Made by a program: the position numbers and the translations under genes. The notes under the pieces are model-generated. The model saw only the letters and a program-made list of their open reading frames with translations. It did not search any database and was not told where the DNA came from. A stretch of DNA of 64,000 nucleotides from Quillaja saponaria (lineage: Eukaryota; Streptophyta; Magnoliopsida; Fabales; Quillajaceae): the NCBI GenBank assembly GCA_029379385.1, contig CM055609.1:9858001-9922000 (forward strand), given 5' to 3'. This document shows positions 12,437-23,574 of this stretch, one piece after another. Position 1 is the stretch's first letter; every line of letters begins with the position of its first letter.

Positions 12437-12658
12437 TACTAATAGTTCTCAATGATCTATGGGGAATTAGGTATAAGTCTTTGGGACTATGGATTGCAGT
12501 ATCAAGAAAATCTTGAAATGGATAAGGTTCTCTGGTGGGATTGTATGGGGTGTCCTTCTGTAGGAGGGTTCCTCCTTAGTTTGGTTGGGTTACTTTGTCT
12601 GTTTGTTGTTCTGGGCTTGGGTCGCCTTTGTACAAAAAGAAAAAGTAAAAAAAAAAAA
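12437..12658 (+). mobile_element. Probable LINE 3' tail with poly-A
   Basis: A stretch ending TTCTGGGCTTGGGTCGCCTTTGTAC followed by an A-rich tail resembles the common 3' end of plant L1-type LINEs. No reverse transcriptase sequence is attached, as expected for a 5'-truncated insertion. The open frame that runs through it is not credible as a gene. Confidence 0.35.
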
Positions 12659-12984
12659 AACATGATTGATAAGAAGCATTGACAACTGTAAATGGAAAGT
12701 GGAAAGAAAAAAAAAAAGTCATATCGTAAGCTTAATTATTTATAGTCAAGACTCATCGAAAAGTCCAAACTGTGTGGGAGTCTCCAGAATTTTCATGATG
12801 AAGAAGAAGATATTCACATTTGAGTTTTAAGCACATCCATTCATTATGTGTTTGTGTTTGTTTGAAATATTAAATTAAAAAGATATAAAATGCTAATTTT
12901 GCTTGTAAAGTATAAATATACTTCTTGATAATTGCTTATTTAGTTCAAAATTGACTTAATTGAATTAAAAAAAATTAAGTTTAT

Positions 12985-14290
12985 GATATTGTAAAAGAAA
13001 AATATAATGATTTATTTTTAAATATTGGATGAATTAAGTATTTTTAATTTTCAAAAAAAAAAAAGTGAAATGGAAGAAGAACCATGAAAAAAAGAAGAAG
13101 AGAGTTTTTAAGAAAAAACTAAAAAGAGGGTCTTTAAATGAAATATCAAAAAGGTGGGGAGGAGAGTCGGCATTAAATCAACCGCCCAAATGCCGGTTAA
13201 TACAGGTCTGGGCCCACACCATTGCACCTAATTAGATTGTCGTTTACATATCAGTCTCCAACCGAAAAAAAAAAAAAAAAGAAGCAAAAATACACAAGTC
13301 CCACTTGGATTGTTAGCTTTTGGACCGTGTGCACTTATAATTTTAGAAGCACTTTTTTAAAAAAAATTATCTTTTAAGGCATTTTTTTATATATATATTT
13401 TATATTATTTGAGGTACTCTATCAATCGATGTGTATAATTATCATAAAATAGTGATATGTCAAATTGTTATACCTCATACTATTTGTTGTTCTCTTTGTT
13501 CTACATATATATTTTTTATTTTTTATAATATTTTTCAGGTATTTTTTTCAAATTCATTATTGATAAGCATCGAACTGCACTATTTTTCGTTTTTATTTAT
13601 TTATTTTTACTTTAATTTGATATTTTATAAAAACAGTTATAATACATATTAGATAATATCAATGATATGATTATTATTTTCAAAAAAATTTAATATATTT
13701 TTATGATGTTATTCATCATAAAATAAATTTTTATGAATACATAAAAAAATTAATTTTTTCCAAAATTAGTAAATTTTGTCTTATAATAGGTAATGAAAAA
13801 AAATAAATGTAAATAAAAAGGCAAAAGAAAATAAAATGTCATATTAGTTGTTATACTTTAATATTCATATTAAATATTTAATTGATGAAATAACCAAATA
13901 AATGATAGAAATTAAACTAAAAACTAAATTAAGACACAAATAATAATGATGTGTAAAAAAATGACATATCACTATTTTACTGTGATTATATTCACCGTTT
14001 TTTGGTAGAGTTTCTCAAATAATATAAAAAATATATATAAGTGAACTAAAACAATATAAAAAAAATAAATGTCTAATTTGAGAATGACCATTCAATTTAC
14101 AATATTTCAAACTATAATATAATTTTATCTTATGTTTCCTCCGTTTCACAATTTTTTTTTTTTTTGTTGCTAAACTCCTCCTTTCACATTGGGGTACCTG
14201 ATTCTGTGTGAAACACGGGGCTATTTTGGTAAATTAAATTAAATTGGATCATTAACCATATTGGTAAAATAAATTAAATTGGCATAAACA
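12985..14290. repeat. Left copy of a tandem duplication of about 2.77 kb
   Basis: Matches 15757-17060 in the same orientation at an offset of about 2772-2774 bp. Shared landmarks are GATATTGTAAAAGAAAA, GGAAGAAGAACCATGAAAAA, AGATTGTCGTTTACATA, CACAAGTCCCACTTG.ATTG, and the stretch ending TTGGATCATTAACCATATTG. Many substitutions and indels show that the duplication is old. In the right copy this segment runs straight into the S1/P1 nuclease gene; here the gene is missing and a palindrome takes its place. Confidence 0.75.
13388..14039. mobile_element. MITE-like element with TIRs of about 80 bp, copy 1
   Basis: The left end (TATATTATTTGAGGTACTCT, then ATAAAATAGTGATATGTCA) is the inverse of the right end (TGACATATCACTATTTTACTG, then AGAGTTTCTCAAATAATATA). 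The roughly 500 bp between them is AT-rich and without a credible gene. A diverged copy sits at the matching place in the right half of the tandem duplication, so insertion came before duplication. Confidence 0.6.
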
Positions 14291-14405
14291 CTTTCTGTTT
14301 TTCAAAGAGGAAACATATCAAGTGTATCAATTTATTTTACCAAAATATCCCCGTGTTTCACGCAGATCACGTACCCCAACCAATGTGAGAAGAGGAAACA
14401 TAAAG
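14130..14405. repeat. Palindrome built from a nuclease-promoter-like segment
   Basis: The left arm (about 14130-14250: TTATGTTTCCTC, CACATTGGGGTACCTGAT, GTGAAACACGGGG, ATTTTGGTAAA) is followed by its reverse complement at about 14318-14405 (TTTACCAAAATATCCCCGTG, TTTCACGCAGATCACGTACC, CAATGTGAGAAGAGG). The same segment occurs once, in direct orientation, at 16940-17060 just upstream of the nuclease start at 17144. Transcription through it would give a long hairpin. 14405-15750 is otherwise AT-rich with nothing recognised. Confidence 0.6.
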
Positions 14406-15756
14406 ATACAAAATAAAGGTAACTGATCTTAGAAAAAAAAAAAATTAATAATAAAGGAACTGATAGGTGAACTACCGAAAGTGATAGGTGCACGGGTGGG
14501 TCCAAAAGCTGACAATTTACGTGGGACTTGTGGGTTTTTTGGTCTTTTTCTTTTTTTTTTGGCATTTGGACCTAGTTTTTATTTTATTTTCTCCCCTAAC
14601 TTCTTAGTTTTTTATTCTAACACCCTCTTTTCAGTTTTTATTTTCGTAAAAACTTTTCTCTTTGCTTATTTTTTAAAAATAAATTATCTCATGAAATCTA
14701 AAAAAAAAAAAAATTATAGCAAACCAATTAACAAATAAAATTTAAAATATGAAAAGTTTAAAAGTGATATATCTTTATACTTTTACAATATGAATATAAA
14801 TAAATAACTATAAATTTATAAATATATATTAAATAATATTAAACAATTTGGTTCGTAATGAGACAAGTTAAAAAAAAAAAAAAAAAGTAGAACTCCATTA
14901 ATTTAATAAAACTTCTAATATATTTTTAATTTGCTATGGTAAAAACATTCATTATAATATATTGTTCATTTGCTATAACAAACATTCATTAGAAAATTGT
15001 TATGAAAAAAATGTGTTGCTTAATACAGCCCATCATATAGACACAATCAACCCATTGACTAACATGTTCATTGGGTTAATGGCTCGATGATTAGGTAGAA
15101 CACTCCGTGAGTACCACATCTTTATAGTTTATATCCGTATAATAAAACATCTTTATTTTCCGGCACTCTATAACTTATACTTTTTACATAAATACTGACT
15201 TAAGTTTAAAAATATTCTCAAATTCAAAAGTTCGTCTACCTGCATATAGTGGCGAATTTAAATATTTATATTTGAGGGGACCAAATTATAAAATAGATAT
15301 AATGTACCAATATTTAGGTCTTATTAGGTATGGATTTTAAAATTAAAATTTATAGCATGAGAAATAGTTAGAGGACTTTTTAGACCTTCGAAGAAAAAAA
15401 CTGAGTTATTATTACTTTTTTGTAAAAAGTATATGCATATTACATTACACTAAAACAAATTTATTTTCATTGTTGATTTTTTCTTCACTTTTTGACTTTA
15501 TTCATCTTTAATCTCAAGAGTGTAACTAAATAAAATCATAAAATCATTCAAAATATATTATATAATAATTTTTTGTAGGGGTCAAAATTACAATTACACA
15601 ATTTATCTATTATTTAATAATATAAAACTTTCACAATCTTGCTGGGGTCATAACCCCTATCAGTCCCAATATAATCTTGTCTTTACTTTCATGACTTGTT
15701 AATTAGTTTTTACGAATCACGTGGAGGATAATATATAATTGTAAAAATTGTTATTC

Positions 15757-17060
15757 GATATTGTAAAAGAAAAGTATAATGATATGTTAATTTAAAATGT
15801 TTGATGACTTAAGGTTTCTTAATTAATATATATATATATTTGAATTTTCAAAAACAATTTATGTGAAAATGGAAGAAGAACCATGAAAAAGAAGAAGAAG
15901 AAGAGAGTTTTTAAGAAAAAACTTAAAAGAGGGTATTGAAATGAAATATCAAAAAGGTCGGGAGGAGTGTCAGCATTAAAGCAACTGTCCAAATGCCGGT
16001 AAATACAGGTTCGGACCCACACCCGTGCACCCAACTAGATTGTCGTTTACATACCAGTCTCCAACCAAAAAAATAAATAAATAAAAAAGGCAAAAAAACA
16101 CACAAGTCCCACTTGAATTGTTAGCTTTTGGACCGACATGTGCAACTATGTCTTTAGGGAGCTTTTTTATTTATTTTATTTTATTTTATACCAACACTTC
16201 AATAAATATTTTTTATTTTTTATTTTTTGCTAAACCACTTCACTAAAAATCAGTTATTATGATTACTATAAAATAATGACGGTCAAATAGTAACATATCA
16301 ATTTTTCACACATCATAATATTTTTTTCTCTTTCTTTTATAAAATTATTTTTTAAAATTTTTTTCTAATTATTTTTTAAAATTCATTATTGATGAACATA
16401 TGCATTCTTTTATTTATTTATTTTTACTTTTAATTTTATAATTTTACAACAAAATTTTTAAATATATATTGGATAACATCAATTATATGATTGAATCCTT
16501 CTCTCTCTATATATATATTTATGATGTTATTCACCATAAAATAAAATTTTATGAATATATAAAAATATATTTTATTTTTCATAAAATTTGTAAATTTTGT
16601 CTCATAATAGGTAATGATAAAAATAAACTTAAACAAAATGATAAAAGAAAATAAAATATCATATTAGTTAATATTTTTAAGATTCATCTTAGATATTTAA
16701 TTAGTGAAATAATCAAAATGCTAGAAAATAAAATAATAATTAAATTAAAAAAAGAATAACAATGACTTGCAAAAAAATTGACATGTCACTATTATAAAGT
16801 GGCTATATTCATTGATTGTTGGTAAAGTACCTTAAATGATGTAAAAATATATATATAAGTACCTCAAATAATATAAAAAAAATAAAAATATTTGAGAATA
16901 ATCTCTGAGTTGAAGTAATTAAACAACAGTATATTTTTAGTTTATGTTTCCTCTTTTAACATTGGGGTACTTGATCTGAGTGAAACACATGCGGATATTT
17001 TGGTAAAATAAATTAAATTGGATCATTAACCATATTGATACACAATATATATTTAGGCAA
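15757..17060. repeat. Right copy of the tandem duplication of about 2.77 kb
   Basis: Partner of 12985-14290 (same landmarks, same order). Its last part, with the ACATTGGGGTACTTGATCTG block, forms the proximal upstream region of the S1/P1 nuclease gene. Confidence 0.75.
16180..16885. mobile_element. MITE-like element with TIRs, copy 2
   Basis: More diverged partner of 13388-14039 inside the right duplication copy. The right end (TGACATGTCACTATTATAAAG, then GGTAAAGTACCTTAAATGATG) is the inverse of the left end around 16250-16300. Internal sequence such as TTCATTATTGATGAACATAT is shared with copy 1. No gene is seen inside. Confidence 0.5.
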
Positions 17061-17143
17061 AGTTTCCTCTTTGAAAACCACGGAGTGTTCTCCTAACTTT
17101 CTTCCCCTCGGGCTACAGACGCGAATATAGTGGCTGATTTGAA

Positions 17144-19802
17144 ATGGGTGTGTGTGAATTATTCTGGGCTGGGATCACAATTGTTCTTCTGCTGTTGATA
17201 CCTAAAACTCTAGGTTGGGATGTAGAAGGCCACTATGCAACTTGCAAAATAGCTGAGGTGAATACGACAGTGGACTTTTTTTTTTTTTTTTTTTTTTTTT
17301 GCTTTTTATATATAACATCATTTTGATGCTTGAGATTACAATGTCACTTACTTAGATGGTTTTGAATTTTAAATAGGAATTTCTTAGTAAAGATGCTACA
17401 GCCGCCATGAAGCAATTGCTACCGGAGTCAGCTAAAGGTGAGCTTGCTGCTGTTTGCTCCTGGCCTGATGATATCCGACGTGAATTGCCTTGGAGTAGAG
17501 AGTTACACTTTGCTGACACTCCAGATTTTATGTGCAACTATGAATACTGCAGTAAGTTAGAAGTTTGTGTACTTGTTTGGCAACTTTTCTTTGGTTACTA
17601 GGAAAATAGTCATAAGGGTTTTAGTTTGCAGTTGGTTACAGCAATTAGAGTCACAATTGTTGCAGTGGACACAACAATCACATTTCCACTCAATCGCTGT
17701 ACACATCGAGTGCATTTTGTGAAATGTTCCTGTAGTTGATGCTTTCAGCATGCATAACCCGATAACCACAACCACAATTGCAATTAAAACCAATATTCAT
17801 GGGAATGCCAATTTAATCTATTGGAGGTTTGAGTTGCATCCAGATCGATTCATGCATGAACAAAGCTATATAGATGACAAAAACTATACGAGAAATATCA
17901 GATCGAATTGGGACCGAATCAAATGAGCTAGTTTAGGTCAGATTATATTTAACGTATTCAGATTGAATTAATTTTTGATTAGGTCAGTAGGTTTGATCCG
18001 ATCCGGTCCTTTGCCAACAGTGGATACTCACTTTTCTCCCCTCTCTCTTTTTTGTATCATGCTCTTGTCACCTATAGGAGATTGTCATGACTCTGCTGGA
18101 GATAAAGATAGATGTGTAACTGGAGCAATCTACAACTATACAATGCAACTCGATGCAGCTTATAATCAAGACAACAAAGTAGTAACAAAATGTAAGTATT
18201 ATATGTATATCACTAGCTAGATTCTGAGCTTGCTTGCATGCTATTGTTGCTACCATATCAATTCAAATGCATCCCCTCCTTCAAATTACAGACAATTTGA
18301 CAGAGGCGCTTATGTTCTTGGCACATTTTCTAGGAGATGTTCATCAGGTATATTTAAGCTTTCCAAATATTCTAGCATATTCCTATATGAACTCAGATAA
18401 TCTTTTACATGTATTTTGTGTTGATGAGACACATCATCAAATAACTATTTTAGATTCTGAGATGCAGCCTTTACATATGGGTTTCCTAGGAGACCTAGGT
18501 GGGAACAGAATAACAGTTCAATGGTATGATACTAACGCAAATCTCCACAAGGTAAGTTTTTTTTTTTTTTTTCCTTTTCTTTGTTTTAAAAGGTTAGTAT
18601 TTTTCATCTGTGTGTGAGCGTGTCTCTTCATGTCAAATACTGTTCAAGAACCTTAACATTGCCTCCAGGTATGGGATCGTTCAATCATTCGATCTGCTAT
18701 GGAGACTTTCTATGCTTCTGATCTGGCAGCGATGATAGAATCTATTAAAAGAAATATCACGGTATGTCATTACTTCAAAAAATTGCAATGTATACTGCAG
18801 TCCTCTCTTAATTTTTACACATTTCATATAAAATGTTGTAGAAACTCAGCAATATATCAAGTAATTGTTGTAGTAAAACTAAAATTCAGTTCACATTTTA
18901 TCATCATTGTTGTAGTTAGTTTTGAACATCTCTACGCATGTATCCCTCTACAGCTTTATATCATATACTTACCAAGGTTTACTCACTGGCTGCAGTCCGA
19001 TGATAGATTGTTTTGGGAACATTGTCCAAACAACTCCATAGCTTGTCCAAACCCGTACGTACATTTTCTTTAACTTTGTGTTCCTTCATCATGTCTATAT
19101 ATTAAAAAGAAGTATGAATTCCTAGACAGAATGCTCCTAATCAAAGAGCTAAAACTTAGTCTCACAAAGTAGATGCTGTTATGAGGAAACGAATCAGGAA
19201 TTCTATATCGGAAGTTAGTTCAGTAAATTATCCTAATTTTGGAAATTGATGTAGTTTGGTCATACCTTGTATTTGTGTTCATATAAATATGTGTGTGTTT
19301 TATGAGGACAAGAACAACACAGAGAAACACAGATTTCATATTTAATATGACCATAAGTCCACAACATGACTAGGGATTCCTAATTGCAGGTATGCTTCTG
19401 AAAGCATAAGTTTGGCCTGCAAGTATGCCTACCCGAATGCCACCCAAGGAAGCAATTTGAGAGGTATTTTCTAATTTAATAGAAGTAAAACCATTTTGTG
19501 ATATATCTAATCATGTAAAGGGCATTGTGAATTTTGGTTATAGGTTTTCTTTTGGCAATATAGCAAACTATGCAACACCCATCTCTTTTCTTGCAGAAAA
19601 TTTTCTAGCCAATTTCTTTATTAATCAACATTCTGTGTTGCAATATATGGATACTCATAATTCCCTCCTCTATTTAATGTTAGATGACTACTTCTTTTCT
19701 CGGCTCCCTATTGTGGAGAAAAGACTAGCCCAAGGTGGGGTCCGACTGGCTGCTATCCTCAACCGTATCTTTGCACCTCAGACCAAAGTTGCTCAAGCAT
19801 GA
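17144..19802 (+). CDS. S1/P1-type nuclease (plant ENDO4/ENDO5-like)
   Basis: Zinc-dependent single-strand nuclease of the secretory pathway. Exons: 17144-17257, 17377-17551, 18078-18191, 18292-18347, 18468-18551, 18669-18761, 18996-19054, 19390-19463 and 19684-19802, giving 295 residues, normal for the family. All junctions are GT-AG and in phase. A hydrophobic signal peptide (about 1-24) ends just before Trp25, which would be the mature N-terminal Trp that binds zinc. The other expected zinc ligands are visible: His30 (EGH), Asp69 (WPDD), His82 (ELHFAD), the His, Asp and His of AHFLGDVHQPLH, and the His and Asp of NLHKVWD. The C-terminal LAQGGVRLAAILNRIF block is typical. The exon 6/7 joint (NIT-SDD) is a few residues shorter than usual; an in-phase acceptor at 18953 would add 14 residues. 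Confidence 0.9.
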
Positions 19803-21118
19803 AGATGAATGATAATAATTATGAAAATGTGAAACATTAATATATATACCATGTACTGGTAACTTGAAGAGTGCTGGGATTAAATAATAAGTGTTTTCTG
19901 CACTACTTGTAAGAGGGACTAATCTCGGTTGGCCTATTAATTAGCAGCTATTATGTAGTCGGAAGACAATATTGAAATATCAAGTAATTTTGACTACCTC
20001 TTTTATCTGTCCTTTGGTTTTTTTCTTTTCATTTATGCATCACTAGTCTTTCTTGTTTTGTCTACTTGTGTAATTAAACTGCCAATGATGAATGAACTGT
20101 TAATCTAGCAGCAGCAGCTCCCTCCCATTGACAGGAAAACTCATGTTTAAAGGCAGATAAAACAGTAACACTTCTAGGGCGAAGGCAGCTCGTGCTCATG
20201 AAGTTACCAAACGACATGAAATATAAAACTAAAAGTAGACATTTGTAGCAAGCAACTCACCCGGTAAAATTCACTTCTCTTTTTGTAAAGTCATTCATTT
20301 GCTGTAAGACATGGTCTTCCTTTGCAGTGAAAGCCATTACATTTTCCTCTACTTTGACAACTTCCAACAGCATACAGCCTAAATATTCTGCAGACAAATC
20401 ACAAAAAGAACCACATTCTGCTCAAACAATTCAGAATATTGCATGTAATGTATTAAAAACAACTAAATGCAACATGAGAATGCCACACCAAAAATATTAT
20501 GAAATTTGATTAATGGAAATTTGAAATTTCTGCGACTAAAATTATTAGAGTAACAATTTTAAGGCAAGCACACTAGAATTCATCCTATCAACCAGACCCT
20601 TATCAAGCAGTCCAGACAAAAAAAAACAGGACTTTTAGGTTAACAAACTAAGGTAATAAACTTTATAGCAAGATCCAATTACAAACATCAACAAGCCCTA
20701 AACTTTAATACCATTTCGCAAAACAGAGACAACAGATTTAAGCAATTGAAATCAACATATTGAAAATGAACAAATAATAAAGAAAGCAAGTGAGAAAATT
20801 TTGGCTATTAGAAAGCAAGCAGAAAATTTAATTCTTACTGCTCATATAAGATTTGTAGATGCCAAAATGAGATCAAATGCTTAAAACAACTTAGGAAAAG
20901 CAAGTCCCCAAAGCAGTAGACTCTGACGAATTCAAATTTTTTTGTCAGTGGAACAACATAACATACAGATTTTTTTGTTTTTGTTTTGATAAGACACATT
21001 TTTTATATGCACTAACTTTCTTGCTAATTCAAAAATTAAACTGTACACCAAATTTTGGGAGATTATTAACACCCATGTACATGAAGCTTTACATGCCTCT
21101 AAAATTTATGCTTCTTTT

Positions 21119-21250
21119 GGGAAGGGTGGAGTTATTTCCACTCAAAAGTAGTCTTAGTTCCACTCGCCCCTCTCTTGGGTAGGTGGGACCCACCGAAGAG
21201 ATAGAGAGTGAAATTAAGACTACTTATTGAGTGGAATTAGTCTCTCCCGG
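21119..21250. mobile_element. Short MITE / stem-loop with arms of about 60 bp
   Basis: Nearly the whole segment is one inverted repeat. TTCCACTCAAAAGTAGTCTTA with its flanks pairs with TAAGACTACTTATTGAGTGGA, and the centre carries GGTGGGACCCACC. The outer ends GGGAAGGGTGGAGT and the inverse of AGTCTCTCCC also match roughly. Target duplication unclear. From 19803 to 21118 I see only AT-rich DNA and the nuclease 3' flank. Confidence 0.6.
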
Positions 21251-21298
21251 TAATCAATCCAGCTAGGAAAATGTACTGGCTGCTTTGATTAATTAAAC

Positions 21299-21658
21299 AC
21301 AGAAGGGGCTGTCAAAACTGCTACTGGTGTTGGTCGTATAGGTGGTTTACTATGGGATGATATAGGCAGCTCGGTGTGTCGTTTTGCCCGGAGTGAGAAT
21401 TTGCGACGTGCTGCATGCTGAGTAGTGGCCCTGTGGGCTATTGTTGAAGGCCTCTCCTTAGCTTGGGACAAGGGATTTACTCATATCCGCGTGGAAACTC
21501 GAACACAGCAGTGCATCTAATTCTTAAGGAGGATATTCACTGAGACAACTATGGTCTTCTTAGCAGGATCAAACTGGGGTTGCTTTCTCCAATGATTGTG
21601 TTTAGTTTTCTTTTGTCTTTGGGCGTTTAGCCTACTTCTTCTACCAAAAAAAAAAAAA
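21299..21658 (+). mobile_element. 5'-truncated LINE: RNase H end and poly-A
   Basis: The plus strand encodes broken pieces of the RNase H region found at the end of plant LINE ORF2: GGLLWDDIGS, then LWAIVEGLSLAWDKGFTHIR and VET. A 3' region TTTGGGCGTTTAGCC...ACC and an A tail (21645-21657) follow. Stops interrupt the frame (for example after RRAAC), so it is inactive. It lies about 50 bp downstream of the MITE. Confidence 0.65.
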
Positions 21659-22534
21659 TTCACAAATATGTACTATGTGCAAATTAACTAAATTTTATAA
21701 AACAATGCACAAAAAAAAAAAAAAAAAAAAAAACCTAAACTTTAAAACAATAACATATACACATAGTAGTTGAAAGAATGGAACTATATCAACTATTTAT
21801 TGTGCTAATACAAAAGGAATATTAAACATTTAAGATTTGAGCCTATTTGCTGCAACTAAACAAGCCAAACAAATGGTATACTCCCAAAATTGTGACCAAA
21901 ATCCAAATTGATTGTTAAGACTTGTATAGAAAATAGAGGCAAAAGAAACCTCAAGCTGCATCTGCAAGACTGCAACTGCTTTATATGTTATCCTGTCGTC
22001 ATTAGAAATCAGGATCAAGAATATAAGATTCTGAGAAAGAAAGAAAAAAGGAAACAATCTAGAAGATCGTTTTCACATAACTCAAATATGAACTAATGAA
22101 AATGAGAACTCCCAACTCATAAATAAGATGATTTTTACACAACTAAAACGAGAAAATGCATGCTAATTGGAAAGCAAAAGTTAGAGATCCCAAAACCGTG
22201 TACACAATCACAAAAATAAACCATATTGAACTAACGGATCTTAGATAAGAGGCTCTGTCACTCAGCTATTCAGCCAACAAAACTTTAACCATAAAACAGA
22301 AGCAAGTATAATAACTCTTATCACGGATGATACAGTACTCAAATAAATGTTCACCGTAATGACCACTAATAGAATGAAAATATCTGGTTTAACTGAATAA
22401 GTGCACCACTTTTGGTTTGGACAAACAAGAGAAAAAAGAAAATAAAATGTTACAAATAACGCCTTTGGTACAACCAAACTTTTCTTTTTCTACTGTTTGT
22501 TTGGTACCAGAATTGAGACAATATAAAAAGAGGA

Positions 22535-22705
22535 ATCTTCAATGTATTATGTTGATCGTATCTTCAATATGTTTTTTTTCAAATGATGCCGCATTATTGA
22601 GGGTACGATTGTTCCTCTCAAGCCAAATCACCCACATCAAACAAAGAGGAGCAGCCCACCAAACTAGCCTACTACTTCTTCCTCCTCCTCTCCATTAACT
22701 CATAC
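22535..22705 (-). mobile_element. LINE fragment (zf-RVT region)
   Basis: On the minus strand the sequence reads LVWWAAPLCLMWVIWLERNN followed by RTLNNAASFE. This is the C-terminal zinc-binding region common in plant LINE reverse transcriptases (W..P....W..W.ERN.R.F). No other LINE part is attached. 22705-23574 holds the 3' flank of the PPR gene and nothing else I recognise. Confidence 0.5.
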
Positions 22706-23574
22706 ATTTAAAAAAGATACATTAGAAGAATTTCAATCAAACATGATAGTGTTTCCTCCCACTATAATTGCAAGGTGGAAGTAAAAATAGGCCAGAATTC
22801 AGCTTGAAAGGATTGAGAGACCAGATTTTGGTTCTGTAGGGTGAAGCATTAGCTTTACCTGACAACTGTTCAGTTTTTTGAATTGGACCAATTTGGGCCT
22901 ATTTTGTACCCGTTCTTCCATTTTATTTGGTGGGTTAAAGGATATTACCAAATAAAATCACATCTAAACAGCTTTGGAGAAGGTGTAATTTTCATCTGGA
23001 TGCATGTCAGTAGAGCATATACTAAATAACAAGTTCTAAATCACATCCCATAAATGTTAAACAAGAGGAACTCAGACCAATATGCTGTTATGAGATCCGT
23101 GGACCAATCTAAAATCCATTCCTTTATTTATGATAGATCTTATTACTTGTTGAAACTTTTGAGAAAATAAAAATGTTCAGAACACATACAGAATCTCGGG
23201 GCTGCAGACTCCACATGAAAGGATATGTAGATGATTAACCTGTAATCTGTCATCCAATATATAAACACAATTGGGGAAGTAAGTTGAGGCTGTACTTCAA
23301 GTGCTGCATATGCACCATCTTTTCACCAATGTGGGTGCTTTCTTCTAATGTCATCCATTAATGACCTTGAATGTAGTTGCACAACTTGTGAAGTTTCTTT
23401 TCCTTTAGTTTATATTTTACAAATGCACGCACTTTAGTTGATGGTAGTACAAGCCTGCTATATTTGGAATGCAGGCCAGAAAGCCAGAACCGCACTCATT
23501 CAACATTTGACAGATCTTTTATCCACCCATGGGAGAAAGATGTTATGCTAGAGTTTTGTTACACATACCCATCG

